A stretch of DNA of 64,000 nucleotides from VAZQ01 sp963744275 (GCA_963744275.1 CAVUSX010000007.1:62001-126000); one strand, 5' to 3'; positions 9,582-19,049 are shown, counted from the stretch's first letter. The notes: generated from the sequence alone by a model not told the origin. Translations and numbers: made by a program.

Positions 9582-9908
9582 AGACTGATTTGCCTTTGCC
9601 TCAGCGGCATTCCGAAAAATCGTCGAAATCGCCCTCCAATCCCATCAATAGGTTAGGCCGCGTTTCGGAACGCCCCCGGGGGACGCTTGCCGGACGCCGG
9701 CCGCCCAGGGAGAGCCCCGGCGCCGGTGAAAGGGAGGGGGTTGGCACCGGGGCCAGCGAACTGGTCCAATGGGCCGCCGGTATGAAGATGCCGGCAAGCC
9801 CGCTTGGTTCCGTGGCGGGCGCACTGAGGCGATTCCCGGCCCGCTATTGACCATCCACATTCCATGTGACATGTTGACGGTCGTTAACGTGTCTCACGGG
9901 AGGGTGTC

Positions 9909-10546
9909 ATGCGGGGAAAATTCGTCTCTTACCTGCGAGTTTCCACGGACAAGCAAGGCGAGCGCGGTCATGGACTCGATGCGCAGCGCAAAGCCGTCGC
10001 GGAGTACCTCAACGGCGGCGAATGGGAATTGCTGGGCGAATTTGTCGAGATAGAGAGCGGGAAGCGCGGGGACCGCCCCAAGCTGGCGGAGGCGCTGGCC
10101 ACCTGCAAGAAGCACCGCGCCCGGCTCGTCATAGCAAAACTCGATAGGCTCTCCCGCAACGTGGCATTCATCGCCACCCTGATGGACGGCAAGACCGACT
10201 TTGTGTGCTGCGACTTCCCAACCGCTAATCGGCTGACCCTGCATATCCTGGCGGCGGTAGCCGAGCACGAACGCGAGATGATCGCCAAGCGCACGAAGGA
10301 CGGCTTGGCTGCGGCCAAGGCGAAGGGCGTAGTGCTCGGCAACCCGGACTCGCCGCGGCCAACAAAGCCGGCGCAATCGAACGGGCAAAGGCGCTCAGCC
10401 CCGATGCTCGCGGAATGCTGAGAATGTCGGCTCGAGCCGACCGCGGCCGAGCTCAATGCCCGAAGGTCGAGACGCCTACCGGCGCGCCGTGGTCGGCAAA
10501 GACCGTCATTAGGGCGCGCGAGCGGTTGCTAATCTCATCGTCGTAA
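9909..10546 (+). pseudogene. Small serine recombinase (resolvase/invertase), frameshifted C-terminus
   Basis: The N-terminal catalytic domain is complete: YLRVSTDKQGERGHGLDAQR with the nucleophilic Ser, LVIAKLDRLSRN, and AVAEHEREMIAKRTKDGLAA. After LGNPD a single C is missing at about 10349. Restoring it gives LAAANKAGAIERAKALSPDA and, after a small compensating pair of indels near 10445, KVETPTGAPWSAKTVIRARE up to a stop at 10546, which is the expected DNA-binding tail. As it stands the reading frame ends at 10421 with an unrelated tail, so site-specific binding is probably lost. A GGGAGG ribosome site precedes the ATG. A short palindrome (CATGTGACATG) lies about 45 bases upstream. Confidence 0.8.
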
Positions 10547-10566
10547 AAACCTTGCCGCGATCAAAC

Positions 10567-10728
10567 ATGAAAATTATTTTCAAGGAAATTTATGAGATAC
10601 AACGAGCCTGTCGTGTGTGCGTATCTTTAAGCGATGAATTGAGAAAGTCGATAGAAATTCACTTTGACAGTGACGATCAGAAGTGCGACCACTATTCACT
10701 GCGGGGCGAAATCCCGCTAATACAGTAG
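10567..10728 (+). CDS. Possible 53-residue hypothetical protein
   Basis: This short open frame (MKIIFKEIYEIQRACRVCVS...) ends just before 10729 and lies in an AT-richer stretch behind the recombinase. It has mixed charged and hydrophobic residues, no low complexity and no obvious domain. There is no clear ribosome site. It may be a small toxin/antitoxin-sized gene, or the front of a lost gene, or chance. I cannot assign a function. Confidence 0.3.
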   Translation: MKIIFKEIYEIQRACRVCVSLSDELRKSIEIHFDSDDQKCDHYSLRGEIPLIQ

Positions 10729-10877
10729 CCGAATGCCGTTACCGGAAGTCGGCTTCATAAAGCAAGTCCAGCGGCCACGTGTGCATGTCCAGGGCGCAAG
10801 CCTAAAGATGCGCGGGGCCGTCTACTGTCGGTCATTTCGCCGCTGGACGCTTCTCTTGCCCGAAAGGCAAAACAGTC

Positions 10878-11179
10878 ATGTGCGAAATCATCCCGTTCCC
10901 CGCTCCCATCGCCGATAAAGACGAAGGCGATATCTTCAATCCCTTGGCTTCGATTACGCCAGACCCGTTCCCGCATTTTCAAATCTGGCGGGGTCCGGCC
11001 GCGCTTTGTTGGAAGCGCATGTACCCGTGGCCGTCGCAGAGGCAATGGTTAAGGTGGCGAAAGCCTCATCCGATCCTGTCTCGTTCGAGATTTACAAACG
11101 AGACGAAAGCACCGCTTGGATTGACGGGAATGTGCCGTTGGCCGTGGTGGCGCCCCTCCTCGAAACGCTGGCCGCGTAG
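10878..11179 (+). pseudogene. Hypothetical protein, apparently frameshifted
   Basis: The frame from the ATG at 10878 begins convincingly (MCEIIPFPAPIADKDEGD). From about 10970 a different frame looks coding instead: ALLEAHVPVAVAEAMVKVAK, then SFEIYKRDESTAWIDG, and a tidy end at the TAG of 11177-11179. The two pieces probably belonged to one small protein of about 100 residues separated by one indel. No domain is recognised. Alternatively only the second part is real. Confidence 0.4.
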
Positions 11180-11492
11180 CCCGTCCTCCCCGTTTCGCCG
11201 GCCCCATGCTCGCCGTGCCTTGGATTGGTGCGGCGAGTTTCTTTTGTCCGCGTGCGAGGGGAGCGGCCACCCCACTGCAGCCGAGTTCCCGGCGCCCCCG
11301 GCTCCGCCTCTCCGCGCGGCTTAAGCCCCTTGGCGCCCGCTCGCTCCCGCCGCAACGCATGGCCCCTGTGGTCGCGCCTTGGGCCGCTCCCTTCCCTCGA
11401 GCGAGAGGGCAATACCCCGCCTACCCTTGGCGTACCCCCCGCCCCGCCCGCCAGATTCCGCCTCATTACCGCAAGACCAAAGCAGCAAAATT
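11180..11492. other. Intergenic stretch without a recognisable gene
   Basis: This is GC-rich, C-tract-rich sequence. Several overlapping open frames exist but none shows family similarity or consistent coding pattern. I see no structured RNA or repeat in it. Confidence 0.5.
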
Positions 11493-12277
11493 TCAGAAAG
11501 TGATTTGAGTTATCAGGTTCGGCCTTCGGCCCTTGTTGTGGCCTTGCACCGCGGTCGAGGGCGGCGTCAGGAATGCGTCGAAGCGCTCCTTGACGATGGC
11601 GTAACATTCGCAGGACGCCTTCTCCAGGCCCGCGCGATCGAGCACCTGGATCGTGCCCCGGCGGTAGCTGATGAGGCCGGCCGTCTGCATCGACTGCGCC
11701 GCGAGCGTCACGGATTTCCGATTGGCGCCCAGAATATGCGAAAGAAATTCATGCGTGTAGGGGAGTGCTTCGCCTCCGGCCCGATCGTGCATCATCAGGA
11801 GCCACCGGCACATTCGCTCTTCCGTCGTGTGCATCGAATTGCATGCGACGGTCTGCTGGACCTGCGAAAGCAGGGTCTCCGAATAGCTCACGAACAGATC
11901 GCGCACGTGTTCGCTGTTCTTGAATTCATATTGCAGTAGCTCGATCGGGCAGCGAACCGTATGGCCCTGCGAGTTGCACGATGCACCGGTTGAAGGAGAC
12001 CCGGCTGTACATCGCGGCAAAAAGACCGAACGCGCCTTCGCGCCCGATATTGGCGGTCTCGATTGCCGCGCCATTCTCCAGAACCGTCAGCAACGAAAGA
12101 ACCGAACCCTGTGGGAAAATAGGCGTGCTTGAGAAGGCCGCCCGCATCGCAAACCATGTCGCCGAGTTTAAACTCGATCGGCTCGAGATGGGGATCGATA
12201 CGCTTGCGGCTGGCCGGCTCCAGGGCGCCGAGCAGTCGATTGCTCCGCAGGCCATGATCAATTTGCGCTTTGGGCAT
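11493..12277 (-). pseudogene. Crp/Fnr family transcriptional regulator, broken by two frameshifts
   Basis: Three successive frames on the minus strand together spell one Crp/Fnr protein. Frame one gives LLGALEPASRKRIDPHLEPI, EFKLGDMVCDAGG and HAYFPTG. Frame two gives VLSLLTVLENGAAIETANIG and REGAFGLFAAMYSR, the cyclic-nucleotide-like beta barrel. Frame three gives the dimerisation helix, ERMCRWLLMMHDR, and the winged helix THEFLSHILGANRKSVTLAA with RRGTIQVLDRAGLE. The frame changes fall near 12125 and near 11985. Family members are about 240 residues, which fits. Only the C-terminal 193 residues remain in one frame and could not form a normal sensor. It is cargo rather than a phage function. 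Confidence 0.8.
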
Positions 12278-12377
12278 TGCGTAATGCTGTCGCCCATTTA
12301 TTCAGTCGCAGCCAAAAGACAGGCGGCGCCGGCCGGAATGAGCGGTGTGATAACGAGCCCAACCGCTATTGAGCGCG

Positions 12378-13030
12378 TTATAGCGGCAAGTCTGAGCAAA
12401 AAAGCTCATCGGAGCGCTCCCGAAGCGAACGTTCGGTTGACTCGAACTGCGGGAATCCGATCAGCGAGCGCAATTGGGCGATCACGCCTCGCCGCGATAT
12501 GGCTTCCCGACAAAGAGCTGTTCGACGGGAGATCGGAGGGTCTGCGGCCGAACCTGGCCCGAAACACCAGGATCTTTATAGGCGGCCAGCGATCGCGCAC
12601 CGCTATGGGCCAATTTCAAACCGTCCATGCTTCCGGGCATGTCGATGTCCGTGAACAGCAAAGAGATATCCGGACGGGATTCCAGAAGGGCAACTGCTTC
12701 GTCCGCGTCACCAACCTCAAGCGCCACGAAACCCGCTTCCTCGACGACTTCGACGGCAAGCATCCGCAGGAGCGGATCATCCTCTACGATGAGAACGACG
12801 GGCCGGAGTTTTTGGGAGGCGATTCCGCCAAAATCAATGATGCAAGTGCTCTGAGTCGAAGATTTCCAGGCTCTGTTCCGCTCTGATTGGTCCACATCGT
12901 CGCCATCCGAAGGCAATGCAACCTGCAAATCTGGATTGGGAGTGCTCGCCGAGGCAGTTGCCGCAGATCTGAAGCCAGACGCAGGCATTCGAGTTGACGC
13001 TTTCGTTCTGTTCGGAATCGGACATGACAC
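12378..13030 (-). pseudogene. Response-regulator receiver protein, multiply frameshifted
   Basis: The receiver-domain core is clear: RPVVLIVEDDPLLRML with the acidic pair, and LLFTDIDMPGSMDG with the phospho-accepting Asp. From there the coherent reading alternates between frames: MDGLKLAH, then RDRWPPIKILVF in another frame, SGQVRPQT back in the first, then LFVGKPYRGEA, and finally VIAQLRSLIG in a third position up to a TAA at 12378-12380. At least three indels are needed. The true start is unclear because no good ATG precedes the domain in frame. It lies just upstream of the Crp/Fnr remnant on the same strand, so the two probably formed one regulatory cargo unit. Confidence 0.7.
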
Positions 13031-13199
13031 ACCTCCGCGAAGGGAAGTGAGTCATCGCACACTATGCAGTGTCCTGTCGGTGGTCCACACCACAGAGCGT
13101 GGGGCGTTTCGGTTGGGCCGACAGCCCCGTTCATGCTATAATCAGGGCGGTTGTACGTGCCCGTGTCACCGACGGCGTTTCAATCAAAAGCCGTCGCCC

Positions 13200-14306
13200 A
13201 TGCCGCAGCCCTACACCTCCATGGTTCCCGGCGCCGATCCGAACAGCGTGCCGTTCAACGGTGCGCAACGATTGGTGCCATCTTCGGCGCCGTGGCCACA
13301 ACCCGCCGCGAGCAATCCGGACCCAACTACACCGACCGCCCCGTACGCGCCGGCGCCGTGGTCGGGTGATCCAAGCGCTATGAGCACGGCCGCAGCGCCA
13401 ACGGGATCAGCGGCGCAGCCGGAGGGTGTTATCCCGCAAATGCTGCATTCGCTCCGGGATCAGATAACTGTTGGCGCGACCCAAGGCGGCCCCTCGCCCT
13501 CCCGCAGTTTATGGTCGACGATGGCCTCGGAGGCATGGTCGACCATGTATCGAACTCGCTGTCCCTGAAGCAGCTAAGAAGCCCGCACAGCGGCGCGCCT
13601 TTCCGGCTTCAATCCGGGATGCGATCGGGGGCACGATCGACAAATATGCTGGAGCCGGGGTCGGTTCGCAGCCGGGCGATCTCGCCAGCGATGCGCCGCG
13701 GGGTGGTGGAGCAAGGGCTCGCAGGATTTCAACAAGGGCCTAGGAAATACCGCCTTCCTGCCCGTCGACGCGCTTGCGCAAGGCGCGGACTGGCTCACCA
13801 ACAAGGTGGCGGATGGGCTCGGCATAGAGCACTCGCCGCCCATGACATCTGCCCACGATCTGTACAACCGCGAATTCGTTGACCCCGCGGGCGAGCCGCA
13901 GTCGATCATGCAGCGCCTTGTTCGTGGTGGTGGGGAAGGCGTTGGTGGCGCTGTCCTCCCGATGGCCGGCGGGGTGGGCATAGCTCAATCCGGGCTTCGA
14001 TCGGGTCTGACTTTGGCGGAACGCGCTGCGCAGCCGGGGTTAGATGCGATCCAGCCATCGGTGGGCGGTATCGTTGGCAAGCTGAAGGACTTGGCCAACG
14101 GCTTGGACCCTCGCAACATCGCAAGCGCATTCAGCCCGACGAACCTGCAAAGCAGCGCCGATCGGATCCTAAATACGATGGCCGGGAACCCCACGCGGAT
14201 GGTTGCCGCGAAATCCTATCACGCCTTCACCAAAGGCGAACGGAACGCGCGGCAGCAGATGACGGCGCCGCAGTACGCCACCGCAGACCAGGCTCCGCAG
14301 CAGTAG
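13200..14306 (+). pseudogene. Phage virion-like protein, broken by at least three frameshifts
   Basis: Coherent segments run in order through changing frames. A Pro/Ala-rich start (MPQPYTSMVPGADPNSVPFN) is followed by VDDGLGGMVDHVSNSLSL, IRDAIGGTIDKYAGAGVG, NTAFLPVDALAQGADWLTNK, and a final open part from 13806 (DLYNREFVDPAGEPQSIMQR, then GGVGIAQSGLRSGLTLAERA) ending at 14306. The PVD...ADWL style followed by an EPQS segment resembles large internal virion or ejection proteins of podovirus-like phages. That is an impression from style, not a family match. Frame changes fall near 13505, 13600 and 13725. Confidence 0.5.
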
Positions 14307-14310
14307 GCCC

Positions 14311-14502
14311 ATGTTCTTACCCCTGCCCCACGACCCCGAGCCCGCCGGCACGTTAGTCCCGAAAACGCGGGCGCCTTCCTTGATCGCGGAGGCGCTTCGG
14401 GCGCTGGCGGAGCGGAACCGGGCGGTGGGATTGACCGTTCAGAGGGGCGCTAGTCCGACGACGAGCAACGCCGCCACCCACGCGGGATCGGGGCGTGTTT
14501 GA
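14311..14502 (+). CDS. Possible small phage-related protein, 3' end disrupted
   Basis: This starts four bases after the preceding remnant (MFLPLPHDPEPAGTLVPKTR, then LIAEALRALAERNRAVGL). The first 42 residues look genuinely coding. Around 14440-14490 the coding signal appears to move to another frame (VFEDMVWSVSLGTGGLYYAA), which runs into the 3' end of the oppositely oriented ATPase gene. I read this as one phage gene that acquired an indel and was cut off where the AT-richer segment begins. Function unknown. Confidence 0.35.
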   Translation: MFLPLPHDPEPAGTLVPKTRAPSLIAEALRALAERNRAVGLTVQRGASPTTSNAATHAGSGRV

Positions 14503-14588
14503 GGATATGGTCTGGTCCGTCAGCCTCGGCACCGGCGGCCTGTATTACGCGGCGGCATTTTCGACAACCGCCGCCGACTTCTACGTTC

Positions 14589-15836
14589 TCAAAAGACAGG
14601 CTTGCTACGAGGTAGAGCTGCTTTCTTTTCGTTTAGTGCCTTGATCCACACAGCAAATGATTTAGTAGGTAAACGATACTCACCTTGTCTATTTTCATTT
14701 GGTAGAATGATCTGGCGCTCTCTTAGCGCCTTAAGAGCGTTCGTCACCTGAGTTTCTTTCACGCCTGATGACTTGATCATTTCTGCGCGAGAAATCCACC
14801 CATCAAGATTTTCCGCCATCGCGTTTAGAACCTTTCGATAATCCTCTGAGGCGATGCGGTCAAAATACAATTCTGTGAAATAGCGCTTCCCGAGTTGATC
14901 AAGCGCTCCATTCTCTTTAAAGGCACCATGATAAACGTCGTCCAGGGAAATGTTGTCGTCAGCATCTTCTTCGAATGCTGAATAGGCGAATTGCTGAATA
15001 AAGTGCGGGTATCCCTCCGAAAGTTTTACGATTGTTTGCATTGCGCTATCTTCTATTTTTGTCTCTGTTCCATTCTTTTCATGCGCTGTCGCGAGGCCTC
15101 GTCTTATAACCTCTTCGCATTCGGAGGGCTCCAGGGGTTCCAAAGCGAAGGTCTCAAAAATACGCGGCGACGATTCGTGGCTGGCCCTTAGTTTGTTGAC
15201 CAATGAAGGTAACCCGGCCATTCCGATGCACACTCGATCGCACCGCAGTTTTGTCATCTTCTCGGTGAATATCTTGCAGAATTCGCCAAGCTTCGCCTCC
15301 TCAGCGGGCTTGTCTGCCTCATCAACCAGGATCAGGATCCCGTCTACGGTTTCTCCCGCCTGTTCAATGAAGGTTGCCATTCCCTCGCACAGGGAATCAA
15401 TCATCGACAGGTCATTCCCCCTGCTTCCGTCTTTTTTGTATTCGACGCCCATCACCTTCCAGTTGCTCGCAAAGTCCCACGCCTTTTGCGCGAGTTCCTT
15501 AATTTTTTGTCTTCGCCCAACTTGCGATTTAAATTCCGTGGCTATGCAAGTAACAATGTCCTCATAGGTAGATGATCCAACTAATTCTACTGAGGAAACG
15601 ACGAAACTAAGGGTTTGTCCGTCTAGGGTTGCGATGTGCCCTTCGGCTACCAGGTCGACAGATAGTAAAAGAGATGACTTTCCAATTCCCTTTTCTCCCT
15701 GCACCAAAAAATGCTTTGGATTTCCATGCTTAGTCTGAAATAGACTTTTCTCGATTGCCGTTAATTCATCCCATCGACCGCAAAACATCCCCTGAGTTAC
15801 GATGCTATTCGGACGAAATGGGTTGAATTTAGGCAT
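14589..15836 (-). CDS. Stand-alone P-loop ATPase (AAA/STAND-like, Orc1/Cdc6-type layout)
   Basis: This 415-residue protein has an intact Walker A (GEKGIGKSS, residues 47-55) and Walker B (ILILVDEAD, 167-175). After the ATPase core come sensor-like helices and a C-terminal winged-helix region (GWISRAEMIKSSGVKETQVT through about residue 400). No signal peptide, membrane segment or fused effector domain is seen. The gene is clearly AT-richer than everything around it and uses different codons, and it is intact while its neighbours are wrecked, so it arrived later. An AT-rich upstream stretch (about 15840-15880) probably contains its promoter. Similar lone ATPases occur in mobile DNA and some act in phage defence. 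That role is inference only. Confidence 0.75.
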   Translation of the reverse strand: MPKFNPFRPNSIVTQGMFCGRWDELTAIEKSLFQTKHGNPKHFLVQGEKGIGKSSLLLSVDLVAEGHIATLDGQTLSFVVSSVELVGSSTYEDIVTCIATEFKSQVGRRQKIKELAQKAWDFASNWKVMGVEYKKDGSRGNDLSMIDSLCEGMATFIEQAGETVDGILILVDEADKPAEEAKLGEFCKIFTEKMTKLRCDRVCIGMAGLPSLVNKLRASHESSPRIFETFALEPLEPSECEEVIRRGLATAHEKNGTETKIEDSAMQTIVKLSEGYPHFIQQFAYSAFEEDADDNISLDDVYHGAFKENGALDQLGKRYFTELYFDRIASEDYRKVLNAMAENLDGWISRAEMIKSSGVKETQVTNALKALRERQIILPNENRQGEYRLPTKSFAVWIKALNEKKAALPRSKPVF

Positions 15837-16287
15837 GAGATGTCCCCGCTTCCAAGTCTCTAATAACCGATAATAACCGGTACTAGGTCGCTTTTTTCGG
15901 ACCCCCGGGGCGTCCAGGCCGCCGCCATCCGCGCCGATGCGCGCCCGTCAGGCTCTCCCGTCCGTCGCGCTCCTGCCATTTCGGCCGCGCATCGGCACCG
16001 ACGATTCCATACGACGAGTAGCGAGCGCACGCCATGCTTCGCGCATGTTGGCGGTCGACCACTGCGGTTCGACATTACCATCCGGATCCGTCGTCGAACG
16101 GACGCGGCGTCAGGTATGGAATCGCTCTGGAATGAACTTTCGCCATCCGTTCAATCAGGCAAGTGGGCAGTGCAAGGATTTTGGTATACAGACTTCTAAA
16201 TGGACGATCGAAGACCCTCCAGGATGGGAAGCGCTGCGCTAGGTGGTTGGTCGCCGATGGTGGCGCCACCCGCCACGGGAGCTCCAG
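15837..16287. other. Stretch without a supported gene
   Basis: The first 50 bases are AT-rich, with GATAATAACC-type repeats upstream of the ATPase gene. The remainder returns to high GC. Short minus-strand pieces look like decayed coding sequence but cannot be joined into a recognisable protein. Confidence 0.4.
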
Positions 16288-16554
16288 TTAACCCTCCACC
16301 CAACCCTTTGCCTGCATGCAGTCGTAGTTGACGTGCCACGCGAGATCGTCGCGCGCAAAAGGGGAAGCGCCGGACATCGTGACGTACTGGTTGACATAGA
16401 GCCGACACGCCGCTTCGTCGGCGTGATACTGCTCCTGCGTGGCCCCGGGGCGGTTCCAAGTGATGAAGGGATGTTGGGTGGCGCAGCCACTAACCGCAAG
16501 CGACAGCGCCAGCAAGATAGTCCAACCAATGGCGCCCATCATTCGCCCCCGCAT
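16288..16554 (-). CDS. Small putative lipoprotein
   Basis: This 88-residue product has a lipoprotein signal: a hydrophobic stretch (GWTILLALSLAV) and a lipobox SGC followed by ATQHPF. The mature part contains WNRPGATQEQYHADEAACRL and ends CMQAKGW, a pattern seen in a widespread group of small envelope lipoproteins of unknown function, with two Cys that could pair. Alternative starts exist five and six codons downstream (MMG...). It is intact and lies inside the island on the opposite strand to the int module. Confidence 0.65.
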   Translation of the reverse strand: MRGRMMGAIGWTILLALSLAVSGCATQHPFITWNRPGATQEQYHADEAACRLYVNQYVTMSGASPFARDDLAWHVNYDCMQAKGWVEG

Positions 16555-16873
16555 TACGTCCCCCGTAGGGCTGCAGGAGGCGAGTAATTTCGCTTCCCCC
16601 CATCTGCCCTAACAAACTACACATGACCACGAAACCCGATGCGAGGCAATCGGCTCGAGCCGCGTTGCCCGCCGCGGCGAGGAACGAAGCCTAGCGGGAG
16701 GGCACCAGTGCGCTATTTCGAAGTGGCCGCTACCTTGGTGTGCCCATTTCGCATTGACGACCCACGGGCCGCGGCTGGCTGCCCCACAAACGCAGAACGG
16801 CGACCTGATCTCACTCAAGCCGCCGTCCCCGCTGTCGAACCGCATCTCACTACGGACCCGTTCAAGGGAAGTA
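16555..16873. other. Intergenic stretch without a recognisable gene
   Basis: No open frame here has a coding pattern, ribosome site or family similarity. No repeats or clear terminator were seen. Confidence 0.4.
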
Positions 16874-17386
16874 TCACGCCGCTTCGTTCGCAGCGCGCTT
16901 TACGACCTCGAGCACGTTCTTCGGGGGCCGTGCAACCGTTGTCGGTGCGGGTGTGGGCGTCCGATCGCCGGTCGTAGCGGCCAGCTTCGGCCGCGACAGA
17001 TACGTGATGACCTGCCGCAGTATGGGAACCATAGGATGACCGTCGTTCATGGTCTCCCGGTCGACCATGCCCGCCAGTTCGAGGAGCCCCTTCAAGGTCG
17101 CCACGACACTCCGCGTGTCATAGACACCAAACTCGAGCGCCTCGATTATCGGCTCCACCGGATCGACGATGCCGGGCGCGCCGTCGGACCAACTTATTAC
17201 ATCCCGTAGCTTGCGCACCGCCAGCTTGGCGGTGGTTGGCGCGGTGGCATGGATCTCCTCCTCGATAGGCGCCAGCACTTCGTCGTATCGGTCACGCTCC
17301 CGGTGGAGGCCGTTTTCATCCGCCAGCCAGTACAGCTTCTTGATGCCGTCGTGCTTCTTGTAGAGCTTCGTCAACTGATCATTCAT
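16874..17386 (-). CDS. Hypothetical island protein (170 aa)
   Basis: This is an intact frame starting MNDQLTKLYKKHDGIKKLYW. It is mostly helical and charged, with ERDRYDEVLAPIEEEIHATA and VEPIIEALEFGVYDTRSVVA. A Pro/Thr-rich linker (TPTPAPTTVARPP) and a basic C-terminal helix (NVLEVVKRAANEAA) follow. There is no signal peptide or membrane segment. I do not recognise the family. The N-terminal half looks like a small coiled-coil protein and the tail could bind nucleic acid or a partner. The coding pattern is good and no lesions are seen. Confidence 0.6.
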   Translation of the reverse strand: MNDQLTKLYKKHDGIKKLYWLADENGLHRERDRYDEVLAPIEEEIHATAPTTAKLAVRKLRDVISWSDGAPGIVDPVEPIIEALEFGVYDTRSVVATLKGLLELAGMVDRETMNDGHPMVPILRQVITYLSRPKLAATTGDRTPTPAPTTVARPPKNVLEVVKRAANEAA

Positions 17387-18059
17387 CCCTAGGTCCCCTC
17401 AGCCCGAAAGTGAGCGATATTGCTCACATGCACCACAAATGGCTGAGGCGTGGATTTTGTCAATGGGGTGCAGTCGGCTCGAGCGTATCGGCGGCGCTGT
17501 TTGGTGACGTGGGATATCTCAGTTCACGACATGCAAAATGCAAAATTCGGCCGTGGCAGCGCGGCGCCCGACCAATCAACTCTCAAATTCACGACAAAAA
17601 CTCGACTGAAAATAAATATCTCGACGCCCGCCGGGAACTTCCCGCCCGCATGATCGTGGCCTCTTGCGAGCCGACCCCCGCACAATTGGCACTTGAGCAG
17701 GAGAGGCGGCGCGGCAATAGGTTCGTAGCGCGCCACGTAGCGCGCCACGTGGCGCCGGACTGTTGATCCCGTTATCGGAATTAGATTTGTTTTCGCAGCA
17801 AGTAGGCGACAACGAAACCAGGTTTACCAAAATTTAATGAGCGGGACTTCGTCGGCTTTGGGGGCGACGAAGCGTCGTCCCGAACAAATTGTTAGGTCGG
17901 CAGATGATGGATAAATTGAACGCGCTCACATTTTGCGCGGCGATTGGTGCTTCCAAACAACGATCAAACCGCACAAGACCTTGCAAAGTTATTGGGGAAG
18001 TGAGATAATCTGACACGTGGAGGGAAGCCACTTGTACATGCCCTAAGGAGGCTCCCTCT
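17387..18059. other. Long intergenic region with a short tandem repeat
   Basis: These 670 bases have no supported gene between the hypothetical gene (leftward) and the AlpA-like gene (rightward), so promoters for both should lie here. A 12-base unit GTAGCGCGCCAC occurs twice in tandem at 17725-17748, with a third degenerate copy after it. A small hairpin (GGGGCGACGAAGCGTCGTCCC-like) lies near 17860-17880. Confidence 0.5.
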
Positions 18060-18344
18060 ATGAATCCGACCACCTCGCCCCCCGCCCGACACCGCGACGT
18101 GTCCAGTTACGGGGTAGGCCCCGACAACCGGCTGATCGAGATTCGTGAACTGAGTTTCCTGGTGGGCTACGCCCCCAGCTCGATCTACACGATGATCGGG
18201 CGCGGCAAACTCCCTCAACCGTTGAAGGTCGGGCCCGGCGGCAGCAACCGCTGGACTCTGGGCGATGCCCGGAAACTCGTTGCGGCTGCCGTCGCGGCGC
18301 GCACGCCGGCCAGCGGCACCACGGCAACCCCTCTTTCGTCGTAG
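18060..18344 (+). CDS. AlpA-like helix-turn-helix regulator
   Basis: This 94-residue DNA-binding protein of the AlpA/excisionase group contains RLIEIRELSFLVGYAPSSIY with TMIGRGKLPQPLKVG, the usual helix-turn-helix plus wing, then RWTLGDARKL. Such proteins control excision or early gene expression in prophages and satellites. A strong ribosome site (AAGGAGG) lies nine bases before the ATG, which fixes the start. It is the first gene of the rightward cluster, leading to the hypothetical gene, the primase and the int module. Confidence 0.75.
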   Translation: MNPTTSPPARHRDVSSYGVGPDNRLIEIRELSFLVGYAPSSIYTMIGRGKLPQPLKVGPGGSNRWTLGDARKLVAAAVAARTPASGTTATPLSS

Positions 18345-18539
18345 AGCTTCCGCTCAGCGTCCCGACAACGCACCCCGCGCTCAGCTTCGGCCGAGCATCC
18401 TAACAATAAGGCTCACGAGAAGCCCCCGTCATGTGCATCGGCGATCACAGTGCATCGGTCAAAAAGAGACCCGGCATGTTCGCCACGCTATGGCAAATAG
18501 CGCGCGCTGCCGGGTCAATTGAAGATTGTGACAAGGCAA

Positions 18540-19049
18540 ATGATATCATGTTCAGAAGACTCTAGCACCCTAAATCCGTCCCCACTATCCATCGTTGCCG
18601 CTGCTGCCGGCCTGATCCCAGAAGCAGGCTGTACGTTTTTCACCTATGCCCCGCCGGAAGGGAAGATTCTCGGCGCGGTGTTCGTGGCGCCGGGCGACGG
18701 CTTGCCAAAGCATAAGCGACGGTTCGCCCAAGAGCACCCCTACCTAAGCTGCACAATTCGTGCTGATCGGCGGCCAGCCCCGGGAGTGGCCGAATATCAT
18801 CGCGCGACCGTGCGATGGGCGGTTGAGAATGCCGATCACATCACAGTTTGGTCCGCTGAGTTCCCAGACAGGCAAGACGACGTGGCGCAGTGCGGCATAG
18901 CTGCGGCGTCCGAAGGCGCACGCTTCGCCACCACGATAGAAACCAACGAAGAACGCGCGGCCGATTGGCTTGCTTTAATCGAGCGGTGGCGCCGTAAGTC
19001 GACGCCGGTTCATGTTTTCGGCCCCTGCGTTGCGGGAGGCGTGCAATAA
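18540..19049 (+). CDS. Hypothetical island protein upstream of the primase
   Basis: This protein of about 169 residues starts MISCSEDSSTLNPSPLSIVA; an in-frame TTG at 18519 would add seven residues. It contains AGCTFFTYAPPEGKILGAVF and YHRATVRWAVENADHITVWS. The second half resembles a Rossmann-like segment, with no catalytic motif I can name. Its stop overlaps the start of the primase gene (TAATG), so the two are translationally coupled and probably act together, for example in element replication. No lesions are seen. Confidence 0.55.
   Translation: MISCSEDSSTLNPSPLSIVAAAAGLIPEAGCTFFTYAPPEGKILGAVFVAPGDGLPKHKRRFAQEHPYLSCTIRADRRPAPGVAEYHRATVRWAVENADHITVWSAEFPDRQDDVAQCGIAAASEGARFATTIETNEERAADWLALIERWRRKSTPVHVFGPCVAGGVQ

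Noticed and set aside
15937..16242. Possible 101-codon gene on the plus strand
   Set aside because: No ribosome site, no family similarity, and poor coding pattern; probably chance in decayed DNA.
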